64,000 nucleotides of DNA from CAVUOA01 sp963742955. Lineage in GTDB: Bacteria > Bacteroidota > Ignavibacteria > Tepidaquicellales > OLB5. Where the stretch lies: assembly GCA_963742955.1 (NCBI GenBank), contig CAVUOA010000008.1, forward strand, positions 1,550,001 to 1,614,000. Reading direction: 5' to 3'. This document shows, piece by piece, positions 13,961 through 22,554 of the stretch (position 1 is its first letter; the number at the start of each line of letters is the position of its first letter). The notes beneath the pieces are model-generated. The model was given only the letters and a program-made list of their open reading frames with translations. It made no database searches and had not been told where the DNA came from. Both the position numbers and the translations under genes were made by a program.

Positions 13961-16478
13961 ATGAAATTTTCAATTTCAGCCTTATTTACGGCATTTATAC
14001 TTTATTTTTCGTTTGTTCCCGGTTCGTCATCACACATTTATGCACAGGATAAAAATGAGCAGTTTTTTGAGAACCAGGAAACCGGCGAAGAAATCTGGGA
14101 GCGTGAACAGTTTATTTATATGCGGCGCGCAGGCGGTCCGGGAATGACAATTCCTCCGGGTGCATACCAGCTTGCACTGCAGCAGAGAGCATTGCTTCCG
14201 CTTGATGAAAATATAATGGGGAGTCCCACAGCAACAGTAAGCTGGATAAGTGTAAATCCCATTGGTTTATTTTATCTGAGGACAAACAATAATTATATTT
14301 CGGGCAGAACAAACTCAGTTGCGTTTCATCCTACTGACCCCAATACAATTTATATAGCAGCCGCGCAGGGCGGGGTTTGGAAAACAACAGACGGCGGGTT
14401 GAACTGGATTCCTTTAACTGATAACTTAAGCACACTAGCATGCGGTGACGTTGTTGTTGACCAGTCAAATCCTAATATACTTTATCTCGGCACAGGCGAG
14501 CTGAATTACTCCGGTGACAGCCAATACGGTGACGGAATATTTAAGTCAACTGATGCGGGTGCTACATGGGTTCAGGTTGCTACAACAAGTGTTGGAGCGC
14601 GGTTTTCACAGCTTGCTATTGACCCCTCAAATACAAGTATTATTTATGCTGCAGGCAGCCTTGGAGTATATAAAACCACTAACGGCGGTGTTAACTGGAT
14701 CAGTACAGTCAGCGGCTCAAATGCCAACTGCGTTATTATTGACCCGTCAAATACACAGACAGTATATGCATCAACCGGAGGCACAAGCGCCGGTGCAATC
14801 AGAAAAAGCACTAACGGCGGAACAAACTGGACTGTTCTCGCCGGAGGTCTGCCAACAGGTGCCGGAAGAATACAGCTTGCAATGGCTCACACTAACAGCA
14901 GTATTTTATATGCAAGTATTGCTCAGCCCGGCGGAGCGTTAAGGGGTTTGTACAGAACAACCGACGGGGGAGACAACTGGACATTGCAGAACTCGACCAC
15001 CAATTATCTCGGTTCTCAGGGTTGGTATGATAACGTTGTTGTAGTTCATCCTTCAAATCCGGATTATGTTATAGTGGGGGGACTGGATATATATGCATCA
15101 ACCAATGCAGGTGTAACGCTGACAATTAAATCTCAGTGGGCAACAACAAATCCCGCAATATTTTCGCATGCTGATATTCATACATTGCGTTACAACGGTT
15201 CTGTGTTATACTGCGGCTCAGACGGCGGAGTTTATAAATCACCTGATAATGCAAACTCATGGACTGATTTAAATCATACACTTTCTACACTCCAGTATCA
15301 GAGCGCAGATTATGATGGAACCGATATAACAAAAATATACGGCGGTACTCAGGATAATAACAAAGAATCTACAACCAACAGCGGCGCTAACTGGGTGCAG
15401 AGAACAACAGGTGACGGCGGTTATACAATTGTTGACCCTGTTAATCCCAACTATATTTACGGTCAGTATGTTAACGGCTCATGCCAGCGTTCTGCTAATT
15501 ACGGAGTCAGTTATAGCTGAAATAAGTCCTTCCGGCTCTTCAGGTGGATTGTTCTACAATCCTTTTGAGATGGCGCCAGGTGACCATAATACAATGGTAT
15601 TCGGCAGGGCTGATGTGTGGAAAACCACCAATGTACAAACCGCATCAAGCTCAAGCGGGTGGACACAGATTGCAACGAGCGGCACAGTAAGCGGAAGTGT
15701 ATCGGCTATCGGTATCAGCTGGCAGAATACAAATAAAATTTATATCGGCACTTCCAACGGAAGAATAATAGTTACTTCCGATAACGGGGCTAACTGGTCT
15801 GTTTCTGCAACGGGTTTTCCGTATGTTAGTGATTTTGCTGTAGATGATGCTAATGATGATGTATGCTATGCTGTTCTTGGCGGAACAGGAAGCATGCATG
15901 TTATGAAAACCATAAACGGGGGAGTAAACTGGACGGATATTTCGGGCGGAATTCCGCACATAGCAGCTAATTCAGTTTGTCTCAGAACCGCCCCGCCGAG
16001 AATGATATTTGTAGGCACCGATTTGGGTGTGTATCAGTCAACCAATGAAGGCGCTAACTGGGTATCGTTCAGTACAGGACTGCCGCTTGTTGAAATTTAT
16101 GACATGAAATATAAGCAATCAGCAGGTATTCTTCTTGCTGCAACACACGGGCGCGGATGCTGGACATTTGACGTATCACAGATTTTAGGTGTAAATACCC
16201 TTGCCGGTGTTCCTAAAGAATTTAATCTCTCGCAGAATTATCCAAACCCGTTTAATCCTACAACTAATATAAAGTTCGATATTCCAAAAAATTCGTTTGT
16301 GCAGATTACTATTTATAATGAGCTTGGCAAAGCAGTTGAACAATTGGTTAACAAACAAATGCAGGCAGGCAAATATGAAACCCAATGGAATGCACAAAAT
16401 TATGCAAGCGGCGTTTATTTCTATAAGCTGGAAGCAGGGGATTACAACGAAACAAGGAAAATGATATTGCTGAAATAG
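13961..16478 (+). CDS. T9SS-secreted sortilin/Vps10-like propeller protein (one frameshift)
   Basis: One gene read in two overlapping frames: 13961-15520 and 15411-16478. The first part has a signal peptide (ending IYAQ) and propeller blades with TTDGGLNWIPL, DPSNTSIIYAAGS and STNGGTNWTVL, typical of the sortilin/exo-glycosidase-like WD40/BNR superfamily. It stops at TGA 15518 after ANYGVSYS. The other frame continues at once with EISPSGSSGGLFYNPFEM, more blades, and a type A sorting domain (FNLSQNYPNPFNPTTNIKF). The span is 2518 nt, i.e. 839 codons plus one base, so a single extra base near 15518 explains the break. About 838 residues when repaired. Confidence 0.82.
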
Positions 16479-16511
16479 ACCTGAAAATAAAATATTTTCA
16501 GAAAATATTGT

Positions 16512-16538
16512 AAAAAGGGAGCGAAAGCTCCCTTTTTT
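16512..16538 (+). terminator. Rho-independent terminator
   Basis: GGGAGC GAAA GCTCCC with a GNRA-type loop, flanked by A5 and T6, 34 nt after the T9SS gene. Confidence 0.9.
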
Positions 16539-16695
16539 ATTTTATGAAATAAACTACTAATAATTAGGATATTAGAAAGGCTTAAAAATATTAAGATGTA
16601 GTTAAAATTAAAGATATAACGACTATACGGTATAGCAAAAACTAACCTGTATCGTTAACTTAATATCATTACAAACTTTAAAAGGAAGGTCAGTA

Positions 16696-17931
16696 ATGAA
16701 AATTTCAATACTCATTACATTTTTCCTGTTATTATCCTGCGGATTAATTTACTCTCAGCCGACATGGTCACCTCAAACATCGGGAACAACTCAGAATCTT
16801 TACTCTGTGTATTTTGTAGATGAATATACCGGCTGTGCTGTTGGAGCTAACGGGACTGTAAGAAGAACAACAAACGGAGGAACAACCTGGACCGGAATAA
16901 CTTCGGGTTCAACCCAGGACTACTATGAGGTGTTCTTTATCAATTCATTAACAGGTTATGTTTCAGGAACAGGCGGCACAATAAGAAGAACCACTAACGG
17001 CGGTCTAAATTGGTCGGGGCTGACTTCGGGAACTAACAATACTCTGTACGAAATATTTTTCACAAGCGTAAATACAGGTTATGTTGCGGGTAATGCCGGC
17101 ACAATAAGAAAAACCACAAACGGAGGAACAAACTGGTTTGCTCTTACTTCCGGCACTAATACTAGCCTGTATGAAGTCGATTTTACTCCAACCGGTATAG
17201 GATTGACCGTGGGCAACAACGGTACAATAAGAAGAACCACGAATGCAGGAACAAACTGGACGGCGTGCACATCCGGAACGAATAACACATTATTCGACGT
17301 GAGGTTTTCAAATCTTTCGCTCCTCGGTCAAAGTCCTATTTATGCAGTGGGTGTTTCAGGCACAATTGTAAAAACCACAAACGGAGGAACAAACTGGTTT
17401 GCGCTTACCACGGGCACTAATAATGATTTGTATGAAATTCACTTCACACAGCCAAGTGTGGGTTATGCAGTCGGTGAAAACGGAACAATTATAATGACTA
17501 CCAATGACGGCGCAAACTGGCAGCAGCTGCCGTCATATACAACGAACCGTTTCCACTCGGTGTATTTCCCTGTGATAAATGTAGGTTATGCTGTAGGATT
17601 AAACGGCACGATTCGCAAAACTATATCGGGTTATGTGGGTACACATACTGTTTCTGGTGAAGTACCTAATAAGTTTTCACTCAGTCAGAATTATCCGAAT
17701 CCTTTCAATCCATCAACAAAGATAAAGTTTGATGTAGCGGAAAATTCATTTGTTACGCTTGCTGTATATAACGAGCTTGGAGCTGAAGTCAGCAAACTTA
17801 TAAACAAAAATATGACAGCAGGTTCTTATGAAGTCGCCTGGAATGCAGGTAACAATCCGAGCGGTGTTTATTTCTATAAGCTGGAGGCAGGTGATTTTTC
17901 ACGGACCATGAAAATGGTTCTTATTAAATAA
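16696..17931 (+). CDS. T9SS-secreted Ycf48-like propeller protein
   Basis: A 411-aa secreted protein. Signal peptide ends near IYSQ. About seven repeats of the form GTIRRTTNGGTNW...LTSGTNNTLYEVFF...TGYVAG make a Ycf48/BNR-type beta-propeller. It ends with a type A T9SS sorting domain (FSLSQNYPNPFNPSTKIKF ... MKMVLIK). AAGGAAGG lies 8 nt before the ATG. The repeats are very alike at DNA level (ACAAACGGAGGAACAA recurs), which would favour copy-number change. Terminators on both sides suggest a single-gene unit. Confidence 0.87.
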   Translation: MKISILITFFLLLSCGLIYSQPTWSPQTSGTTQNLYSVYFVDEYTGCAVGANGTVRRTTNGGTTWTGITSGSTQDYYEVFFINSLTGYVSGTGGTIRRTTNGGLNWSGLTSGTNNTLYEIFFTSVNTGYVAGNAGTIRKTTNGGTNWFALTSGTNTSLYEVDFTPTGIGLTVGNNGTIRRTTNAGTNWTACTSGTNNTLFDVRFSNLSLLGQSPIYAVGVSGTIVKTTNGGTNWFALTTGTNNDLYEIHFTQPSVGYAVGENGTIIMTTNDGANWQQLPSYTTNRFHSVYFPVINVGYAVGLNGTIRKTISGYVGTHTVSGEVPNKFSLSQNYPNPFNPSTKIKFDVAENSFVTLAVYNELGAEVSKLINKNMTAGSYEVAWNAGNNPSGVYFYKLEAGDFSRTMKMVLIK

Positions 17932-17949
17932 AACAATGTCAAATTAAAC

Positions 17950-17979
17950 AAAAGGGGTCTGTAAAAAGACCCTTTTTTT
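17950..17979 (+). terminator. Rho-independent terminator
   Basis: AAAAGGGGTCT and AGACCCTTTTTTT with a short loop, 19 nt after the T9SS gene. It overlaps the end of the convergent gene 17978-18223. Confidence 0.85.
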
Positions 17980-18223
17980 ATATAACAACATCAACCCCAT
18001 CACCTGAAGAGCTTTGGACTTCGATAACTTTTAATCCCTTGTATTCCTTAAGCAGATGGATTGCTTTTTTTAGCTGTTTGAAATCAATCTCCGGTACGGG
18101 GGAATCATCATCTCGGTGTTTTGAAATTGTATGGTTAACTACTCCCGCCGGTATAAGATTGATTGCGCCAAGCGGAATCCTGATGCCGAATGACTTCTTT
18201 CCTCTTTTGATAAGTATTTTCAT
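17978..18223 (-). CDS. Small conserved hypothetical protein, possibly part of the SHOCT/YvlB-like set
   Basis: An 81-aa protein (MKILIKRGKKSFGIRIPLGA...). It begins with a short beta-like basic segment, then a helix (FKQLKKAIHLLKEYKGLKV) and an acidic end (SGDGVDVVI). It ends with the same kind of VEI/DVVI strand as the next gene 18471-18848, so the two may be related fragments of the same fold. I know no function. It is 247 nt downstream of that gene on the same strand and may belong to the DUF2089 operon. Confidence 0.6.
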   Translation of the reverse strand: MKILIKRGKKSFGIRIPLGAINLIPAGVVNHTISKHRDDDSPVPEIDFKQLKKAIHLLKEYKGLKVIEVQSSSGDGVDVVI

Positions 18224-18470
18224 TTCTGATGATTACCTTAATATTTCTTTACCGGGATATGTTGAATTGTAGATTCCCGAAAACTGGTAATAGTCAAAGA
18301 GCGTGTGAAGACTTGCTATAAACATGGCTTTTGGTTTTGTTTGTTAAAAGATTTTGGACTGAAGTCCGGTTATTTTGAGTTACTCTGTCCCTGGCCTGAA
18401 GCCTGGGGTTATTTTAATACATTGTTGGTGCTGCGTTTTGTATCAGCAGAGTATAACAGCGTTACTAATT

Positions 18471-18848
18471 TTACTCAATTACTATTTCAACGTTCTCGCC
18501 TTTTTTGGATGTAATTTCCACAATCTTACCTTCGACTCCGTTTTCTATTGCATCCGCAATTGTCTGCATATCGATATCGTGATTCATATCGCCTTGTACG
18601 TTTATCGGCATCTTGCCGAACGCTTTAAGACTCGCTTTAATGAATTTAATGGGGAACTTGATGTTAACCTTTTCATCGCCATCCTGCGTGTTTACTTTTA
18701 TCTTCAGCATTTTCTCGCCCGTTGTTTTTACTTCAGCGGTTTCATCTTTCTCTTTTGAGTTAATGGCGTCAATCAGCTCTGCAGCTTTTGCGGCATCTAT
18801 TTTGCCTTCTTCAACCATCTTTAATATTTTGCTGATGTTCTCGTTCAT
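18471..18848 (-). CDS. SHOCT-like domain protein (YvlB/LiaX N-terminal type)
   Basis: A 125-aa protein. The N-terminus ISKILKMVEEGKIDAAKAAE is the short helical SHOCT-like motif found in YvlB/LiaX-type envelope-stress proteins. The middle KFPIKFIKASLKAFGKMP and the end GKIVEITSKKGENVEIVIE are beta-rich. It is directly downstream of a DUF2089 gene (26 nt gap), a pairing seen in other bacteria. Its helical motif also resembles the C-terminus of that DUF2089 protein (ISKLEKGDINIDEAIKNI). Function is inferred only as regulation of an envelope or membrane process. Confidence 0.7.
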   Translation of the reverse strand: MNENISKILKMVEEGKIDAAKAAELIDAINSKEKDETAEVKTTGEKMLKIKVNTQDGDEKVNIKFPIKFIKASLKAFGKMPINVQGDMNHDIDMQTIADAIENGVEGKIVEITSKKGENVEIVIE

Positions 18849-18874
18849 TTTAGTATCCTTTTTAATGTTTAAAA

Positions 18875-19237
18875 TTATTTTTTAATGTTTTTTATTGCCT
18901 CGTCAATGTTGATATCTCCTTTTTCAAGCTTACTGATAACATCGGCTATATCAGGCGAAGGTTCTTCCTGAACGGCATAACCAAGAGTTTTAATAACATC
19001 ATTCAGTTTTGCCCTGACTGTGGGATAAGAAATCCCCATATCGCGTTCAACATCTTTTATGCTTCCCCTGTTCTTAAGGAATATTTCAACAAAGGCGAGC
19101 TGCTCCTTGTTAAGCTGCTCAAACCGTGAAAGCTCGAAATCGCTCTCAATAACCGTTCCGCATGTTCCGCAGCTGAGCCGGGTAGCCTTTAGAGTTGAAC
19201 CGCAAACGGGACAATCACTTATTAATTTGTATGACAT
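18875..19237 (-). CDS. DUF2089 family zinc-ribbon/HTH protein
   Basis: A 120-aa DUF2089 protein. A zinc ribbon (CPVCGSTLKATRLSCGTCG, four cysteines) is followed by a helix-turn-helix-like part (QLAFVEIFLKNRGSIKDVER ... SYPTVRAKLND) and a short SHOCT-like tail (ADVISKLEKGDINIDEAIKN). This layout suggests a DNA-binding regulator of its own operon. It has a well-placed promoter of the Bacteroidota type and lies next to a highly AT-rich segment (19287-19427) that could hold its operator. Confidence 0.85.
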   Translation of the reverse strand: MSYKLISDCPVCGSTLKATRLSCGTCGTVIESDFELSRFEQLNKEQLAFVEIFLKNRGSIKDVERDMGISYPTVRAKLNDVIKTLGYAVQEEPSPDIADVISKLEKGDINIDEAIKNIKK

Positions 19238-19255
19238 GAGTAATTCCTTTCACTG

Positions 19256-19286
19256 CAAATATAATATGGTGATTTTAAAAAGTCAA
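19256..19286 (-). promoter_or_regulatory. Bacteroidota-type promoter of the DUF2089 operon
   Basis: On the minus strand: TTG (19286-19284), 20-nt spacer, TATATTTG (19263-19256). Same spacing as at 2981-3011, 36523-36553 and 51044-51074. The start codon is 18 nt after the -7 element, so the leader is very short. Confidence 0.75.
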
Positions 19287-19427
19287 TAGTTAAATTAAAA
19301 TAATTAATAAATATTAATTATTATATTAATAATATTAATATCAATATTAATTATATAAATAATTGAAAAATATTATTTTAATCCGATATTATCGGTTATA
19401 TTAAAAATATTAGATTAAAATTAGGAT
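19287..19427. other. Very AT-rich spacer
   Basis: About 140 nt made almost only of A and T, with many copies of AATATTAAT, ATTAATTA and TTATATTAATAA, including overlapping palindromes. It sits between two minus-strand genes, downstream of the CDF gene and upstream of the DUF2089 promoter. It could serve as an UP-element or nucleoid-protein site; no gene is visible. Confidence 0.6.
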
Positions 19428-20432
19428 TTATTTTATGAGTGAGTATTCAGATTCGGTAGTGAGGTTTTTCACATCCCACTGAATATCTTTAGTATGTTTT
19501 TCGGCTCGGACGGTGCAGTTTTCTTTTCTGCAAATTATGCAGCAGGTGGGTTCACAGGGTTCAACGTGCGCCAGTGTATCAACAGAATCGCTCATAAATA
19601 TTTTTTTGAACATTTCTTCAAGCTCATGTGATACGTTATGCGCTTCGACCACAGAAAGGAAGTACGGAATTGTAATATGGAAATCAACAATGTATTTTTC
19701 ACCGGATTTCCAGTAGCGGAGCAGATGCAGGTCAATCCAGTTCTGGTGGCTTTGTTTTTCGCTGTCAAGTGTTTTGGCAATATTTTCCATTAATGATGTA
19801 TCGCTGACGTTCATGAGTCCCGAAAATGATTCCTTCACAAGGTTCTTTCCGGTAAACAAAATATTAAGAGCGAGTATTATTGCTACTATCGGGTCAAAAA
19901 GCTTTATATCGGTTAACAAAACCAGTATCAGTGCCCCGAACGCACCTATGCTTGTGTAAGCATCAGTCAGCACATGTTTTCCGTCAGCAATAAGAATTAT
20001 GCTGTTAGTTTTCTTACCCGAGCGGATTAAGTAAAGCCCGAGCGCAACATTAACCGCACTGGCAATAAAAATTATTCCTGCACCAACATCAACTTCTGTT
20101 ATGGTAGAGCCGTAAATAATATCTCTTACAGCATAGTAGATAATCGAAAATGCTGCTATAATAATTAATGCTCCCTCAAAACCCGCCGAGAAGAACTCAA
20201 TTTTTCCGTAGCCGTAGGGGTATTTTTTATCCGGAGGTCTAAGAGAAAGGTAGAGGCTGTAAAACGCAAAACTTGTAGCAATAATGTGCACAACGGATTC
20301 CAGCGCATCAGATAATATAGCAGCTGAGTGGGTAAGCAGGTAAGCCCCCATTTTGCCGGCAAACATCATAAATCCTATAATAAGAGAAATCAGCGCCGCT
20401 TTCTTTTTCAGCCTTACATCTAAATCTTGCAT
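19428..20432 (-). CDS. Cation diffusion facilitator transporter with Cys-rich tail
   Basis: A 334-aa inner-membrane metal/proton antiporter of the CDF family. Six membrane segments lie in residues about 10-210. Metal-site motifs are present: HSAAILSDALESVVH (TM2, two Asp/His positions) and LIADGKHVLTDAYTSIG (TM5). A cytoplasmic CDF C-terminal domain follows. The end is unusual: HVEPCEPTCCIICRKENC holds five cysteines in 13 residues, which could bind metal. It is divergent from the TetR gene, sharing a 138-nt region. The likely substrate is Zn2+, Fe2+ or a similar ion, by family only. Confidence 0.9.
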   Translation of the reverse strand: MQDLDVRLKKKAALISLIIGFMMFAGKMGAYLLTHSAAILSDALESVVHIIATSFAFYSLYLSLRPPDKKYPYGYGKIEFFSAGFEGALIIIAAFSIIYYAVRDIIYGSTITEVDVGAGIIFIASAVNVALGLYLIRSGKKTNSIILIADGKHVLTDAYTSIGAFGALILVLLTDIKLFDPIVAIILALNILFTGKNLVKESFSGLMNVSDTSLMENIAKTLDSEKQSHQNWIDLHLLRYWKSGEKYIVDFHITIPYFLSVVEAHNVSHELEEMFKKIFMSDSVDTLAHVEPCEPTCCIICRKENCTVRAEKHTKDIQWDVKNLTTESEYSLIK

Positions 20433-20497
20433 ACTTCCTAAATTAATATAAAAACATAAAATAAGTAATGAATTTTTATTTCTGATTTAAAAATCAC

Positions 20498-20554
20498 TTG
20501 ACAAGGCGGGATTTATTAATTATTTTGGAAACTTCAAAAACTAAAAAAGTTTCC
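20498..20554 (+). promoter_or_regulatory. Promoter with overlapping palindromic operator for the TetR-efflux operon
   Basis: TTG (20498-20500), 20-nt spacer, then TATTTTGG (20521-20528), close to the -7 consensus. An inverted repeat GGAAACTT (20527-20534) and AAGTTTCC (20547-20554) overlaps the -7 end and the start region. This is the classic layout for TetR-type self-repression 17 nt before the tetR start codon. Confidence 0.65.
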
Positions 20555-20570
20555 ATATTTAACACAGTTA

Positions 20571-21203
20571 ATGACCGACCAGCAGCTAGAAAGAGATAAA
20601 ATTATAAAATTCGCCCAGCAGAAGTTCTTCTCCGAAGGATTTTACAAGACTACGATGGACGAGATTTCGCGCGAGCTTCAAATCAGCAAAAAGACCATAT
20701 ATAAGTTTTTTCCTTCAAAAGAGAAATTAGTGGAGGAAATTACGGATGTAATGATGGATGATGCTGTCTGCGGCGTTGATTTAATTATCGATTCCGGTGA
20801 AAATGTTGTGATGAAATTTGTAAGGCTCTTAAACCAGCACATGAATAACGTGTCGAGATTTTCAAGCAGGTGGTACAAAGACCTGCAGCTTCATACACCT
20901 CACATATGGCAGAAAATCGATAAGCTGCGCGAGGAAAAAATCATACGCGTGGCAAGAAAGCTTCTTGAACAGGGAAAAAAAGAAAAGTTAATTGAACATT
21001 ATCCGTCTGAGATAATAGTGGCTTCTTTTATAGCTACCTTCAGAGAAGTAATGAACCCCGATTTTATACTGGAAAACAAGTTTTCGATGCACCAGGCGTT
21101 GAAATATACATTTGAGCTTCTTTTAAACGGGATTTTGACTCCGCAGGGTAAAGAACAATATATTAAAACGAAAGAAAATTTCGAGAAAGAGTTAGGTAAA
21201 TAA
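20571..21203 (+). CDS. TetR/AcrR family transcriptional regulator
   Basis: A 210-aa TetR-type repressor. The N-terminal HTH (KIIKFAQQKFFSEGFYKTTM through QISKKTIYKFFPSKEKLVEE) is a textbook TetR domain. The all-helical C-terminal ligand/dimer domain has no ligand clue. It is the first gene of a TolC-MFP-RND efflux operon (10-nt gap to the next gene) and is preceded by a GGAAACTT/AAGTTTCC palindrome, so it probably controls the operon including itself. Induction by an exported toxic compound is the likely logic; the compound is unknown. Confidence 0.92.
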   Translation: MTDQQLERDKIIKFAQQKFFSEGFYKTTMDEISRELQISKKTIYKFFPSKEKLVEEITDVMMDDAVCGVDLIIDSGENVVMKFVRLLNQHMNNVSRFSSRWYKDLQLHTPHIWQKIDKLREEKIIRVARKLLEQGKKEKLIEHYPSEIIVASFIATFREVMNPDFILENKFSMHQALKYTFELLLNGILTPQGKEQYIKTKENFEKELGK

Positions 21204-21213
21204 CTTAAATTTT

Positions 21214-22542
21214 ATGAGATTTAATAAATTAATAATTGTAATTGCGCTGCCGCTGCTGTTTTCAGGCGGCGCAGTATTTTCGCAGAATGTAAAGATTGTA
21301 AATCTTCAGGAAGCGGTTTCCATAGCCAGGAAGAACAATTCAGAGCTTAAAATCGCCCAGCTCGATAAAATGAAAGCCGATGAGAAAGTATCCGAGGTAT
21401 ACGCCGAAAATCTTATCCCCACTCTCTCACTTAGCTCGCAGTATATCAGGGCGGTCCAAAAAGGGTACATTAATGTTAGCTTTATGGGGCTTTCCGAAAG
21501 GTTTTCTCTTACATCAGATAATACGTTCCAGACAACGCTGAATGTGAGCGAACCGATTCCCGTTCTTGGAACCCCGGTTTTTTCAGGCATCAGGATTGCC
21601 GAGATGTACTCAAAACTGCAGGAAGAAAATGTAACTGCCATTGAAGATAAAATTGATGCAAACGTCAAAAAAGCATTTTATAATGTGCTTCTGCTTAAGG
21701 ATGTAATTGATGTGAACGAAAAAAGCCTCGCTAACTCCCAGGATAATTTAAGGGTGGTTGAATCAAGATATAACGCCGGTGTAGTTACAGAGTTTGATTA
21801 CCTCCGTGCAAAAGTAAAGGTTGAAACAATTAAACCCGCTCTTGAACAGGCTAAAAATAACCTTTCTCTCAGCAAAAAATTGCTTAAAACCTCAATGGGA
21901 CTCAAAACAGATGAGGATATCGATGTTGCCGGAAAACTTAATTATGACAGCGCCGAAGTATACGGAAGCACCGATTTATTAATCAAGAAAATAGCTGAAC
22001 AAAATGTTGCAATAAGACAGCTTAAATTGAACAGGGGAATAAATGATGAGCTTGTAAGAGTAAACCGCTCAAGCTTTATGCCAAAGATTTACTTGTTCGG
22101 GCAGCTCCAAAACCAGGCAATGGAAAACGACGGGAAATCATTTTCAAGGTATGTTTTTGTTAATTCGGTTAACGTCGGTATTGGGCTTTCATGGGATTTG
22201 AATTTTATCGGAAACAGCCATATAGTTGAACAGTCATTAATTGAAACTAAGAAAAACGATGAACAGATAATAGATGTTAAAGACAAGCTTAAAACTCAGG
22301 CTCAGAGTATATTAATAAGGCTGGAGGATGCCAAGAACAGGATTGTTGCCCAGCGCGAAACTGTAAATATGGCAGAAAGAGGGCTTGAACTTGCCAATAT
22401 CAGCTTTAAGAGCGGAGTGATTAACCAGATAGATGTTCTCGATGCAGAACTGACTTTAAGCCAGGTTCGTCTGGCATATCTGCAGGCAATATATGATTAC
22501 ATGGTTGCAAAGGCAGACCTTGAACAGCTGCTTGAAAAGTAA
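21214..22542 (+). CDS. TolC-family outer membrane efflux protein
   Basis: A 442-aa outer-membrane channel of the TolC/OEP family. Signal peptide ends near VFSQ. Two OEP repeats of long helices follow, e.g. NLQEAVSIARKNNSELKIAQ, NNLSLSKKLLKTSMGLK and SFKSGVINQIDVLDAELTLS, the last a standard OEP motif. It should form the outer exit duct for the RND pump encoded by the next two genes. Spacing of 10 nt to tetR and 12 nt to the adaptor gene supports one operon. Confidence 0.93.
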   Translation: MRFNKLIIVIALPLLFSGGAVFSQNVKIVNLQEAVSIARKNNSELKIAQLDKMKADEKVSEVYAENLIPTLSLSSQYIRAVQKGYINVSFMGLSERFSLTSDNTFQTTLNVSEPIPVLGTPVFSGIRIAEMYSKLQEENVTAIEDKIDANVKKAFYNVLLLKDVIDVNEKSLANSQDNLRVVESRYNAGVVTEFDYLRAKVKVETIKPALEQAKNNLSLSKKLLKTSMGLKTDEDIDVAGKLNYDSAEVYGSTDLLIKKIAEQNVAIRQLKLNRGINDELVRVNRSSFMPKIYLFGQLQNQAMENDGKSFSRYVFVNSVNVGIGLSWDLNFIGNSHIVEQSLIETKKNDEQIIDVKDKLKTQAQSILIRLEDAKNRIVAQRETVNMAERGLELANISFKSGVINQIDVLDAELTLSQVRLAYLQAIYDYMVAKADLEQLLEK

Positions 22543-22554
22543 AAATTAAAAAAC

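Noticed and set aside
15495..15522. Programmed +1 frameshift at a TGA, as in prfB
   Set aside because: A GGAG lies upstream of TGA, but about 11 nt away and without a slippery CTT. The many other single-base breaks in the window make an indel error the better reading.
18224..18470. Small plus-strand frames between the two SHOCT-region genes
   Set aside because: They mirror the minus-strand genes at the edges. The rest shows only a CCCTGGCC/GCCTGGGG-type inverted repeat near 18390-18410.
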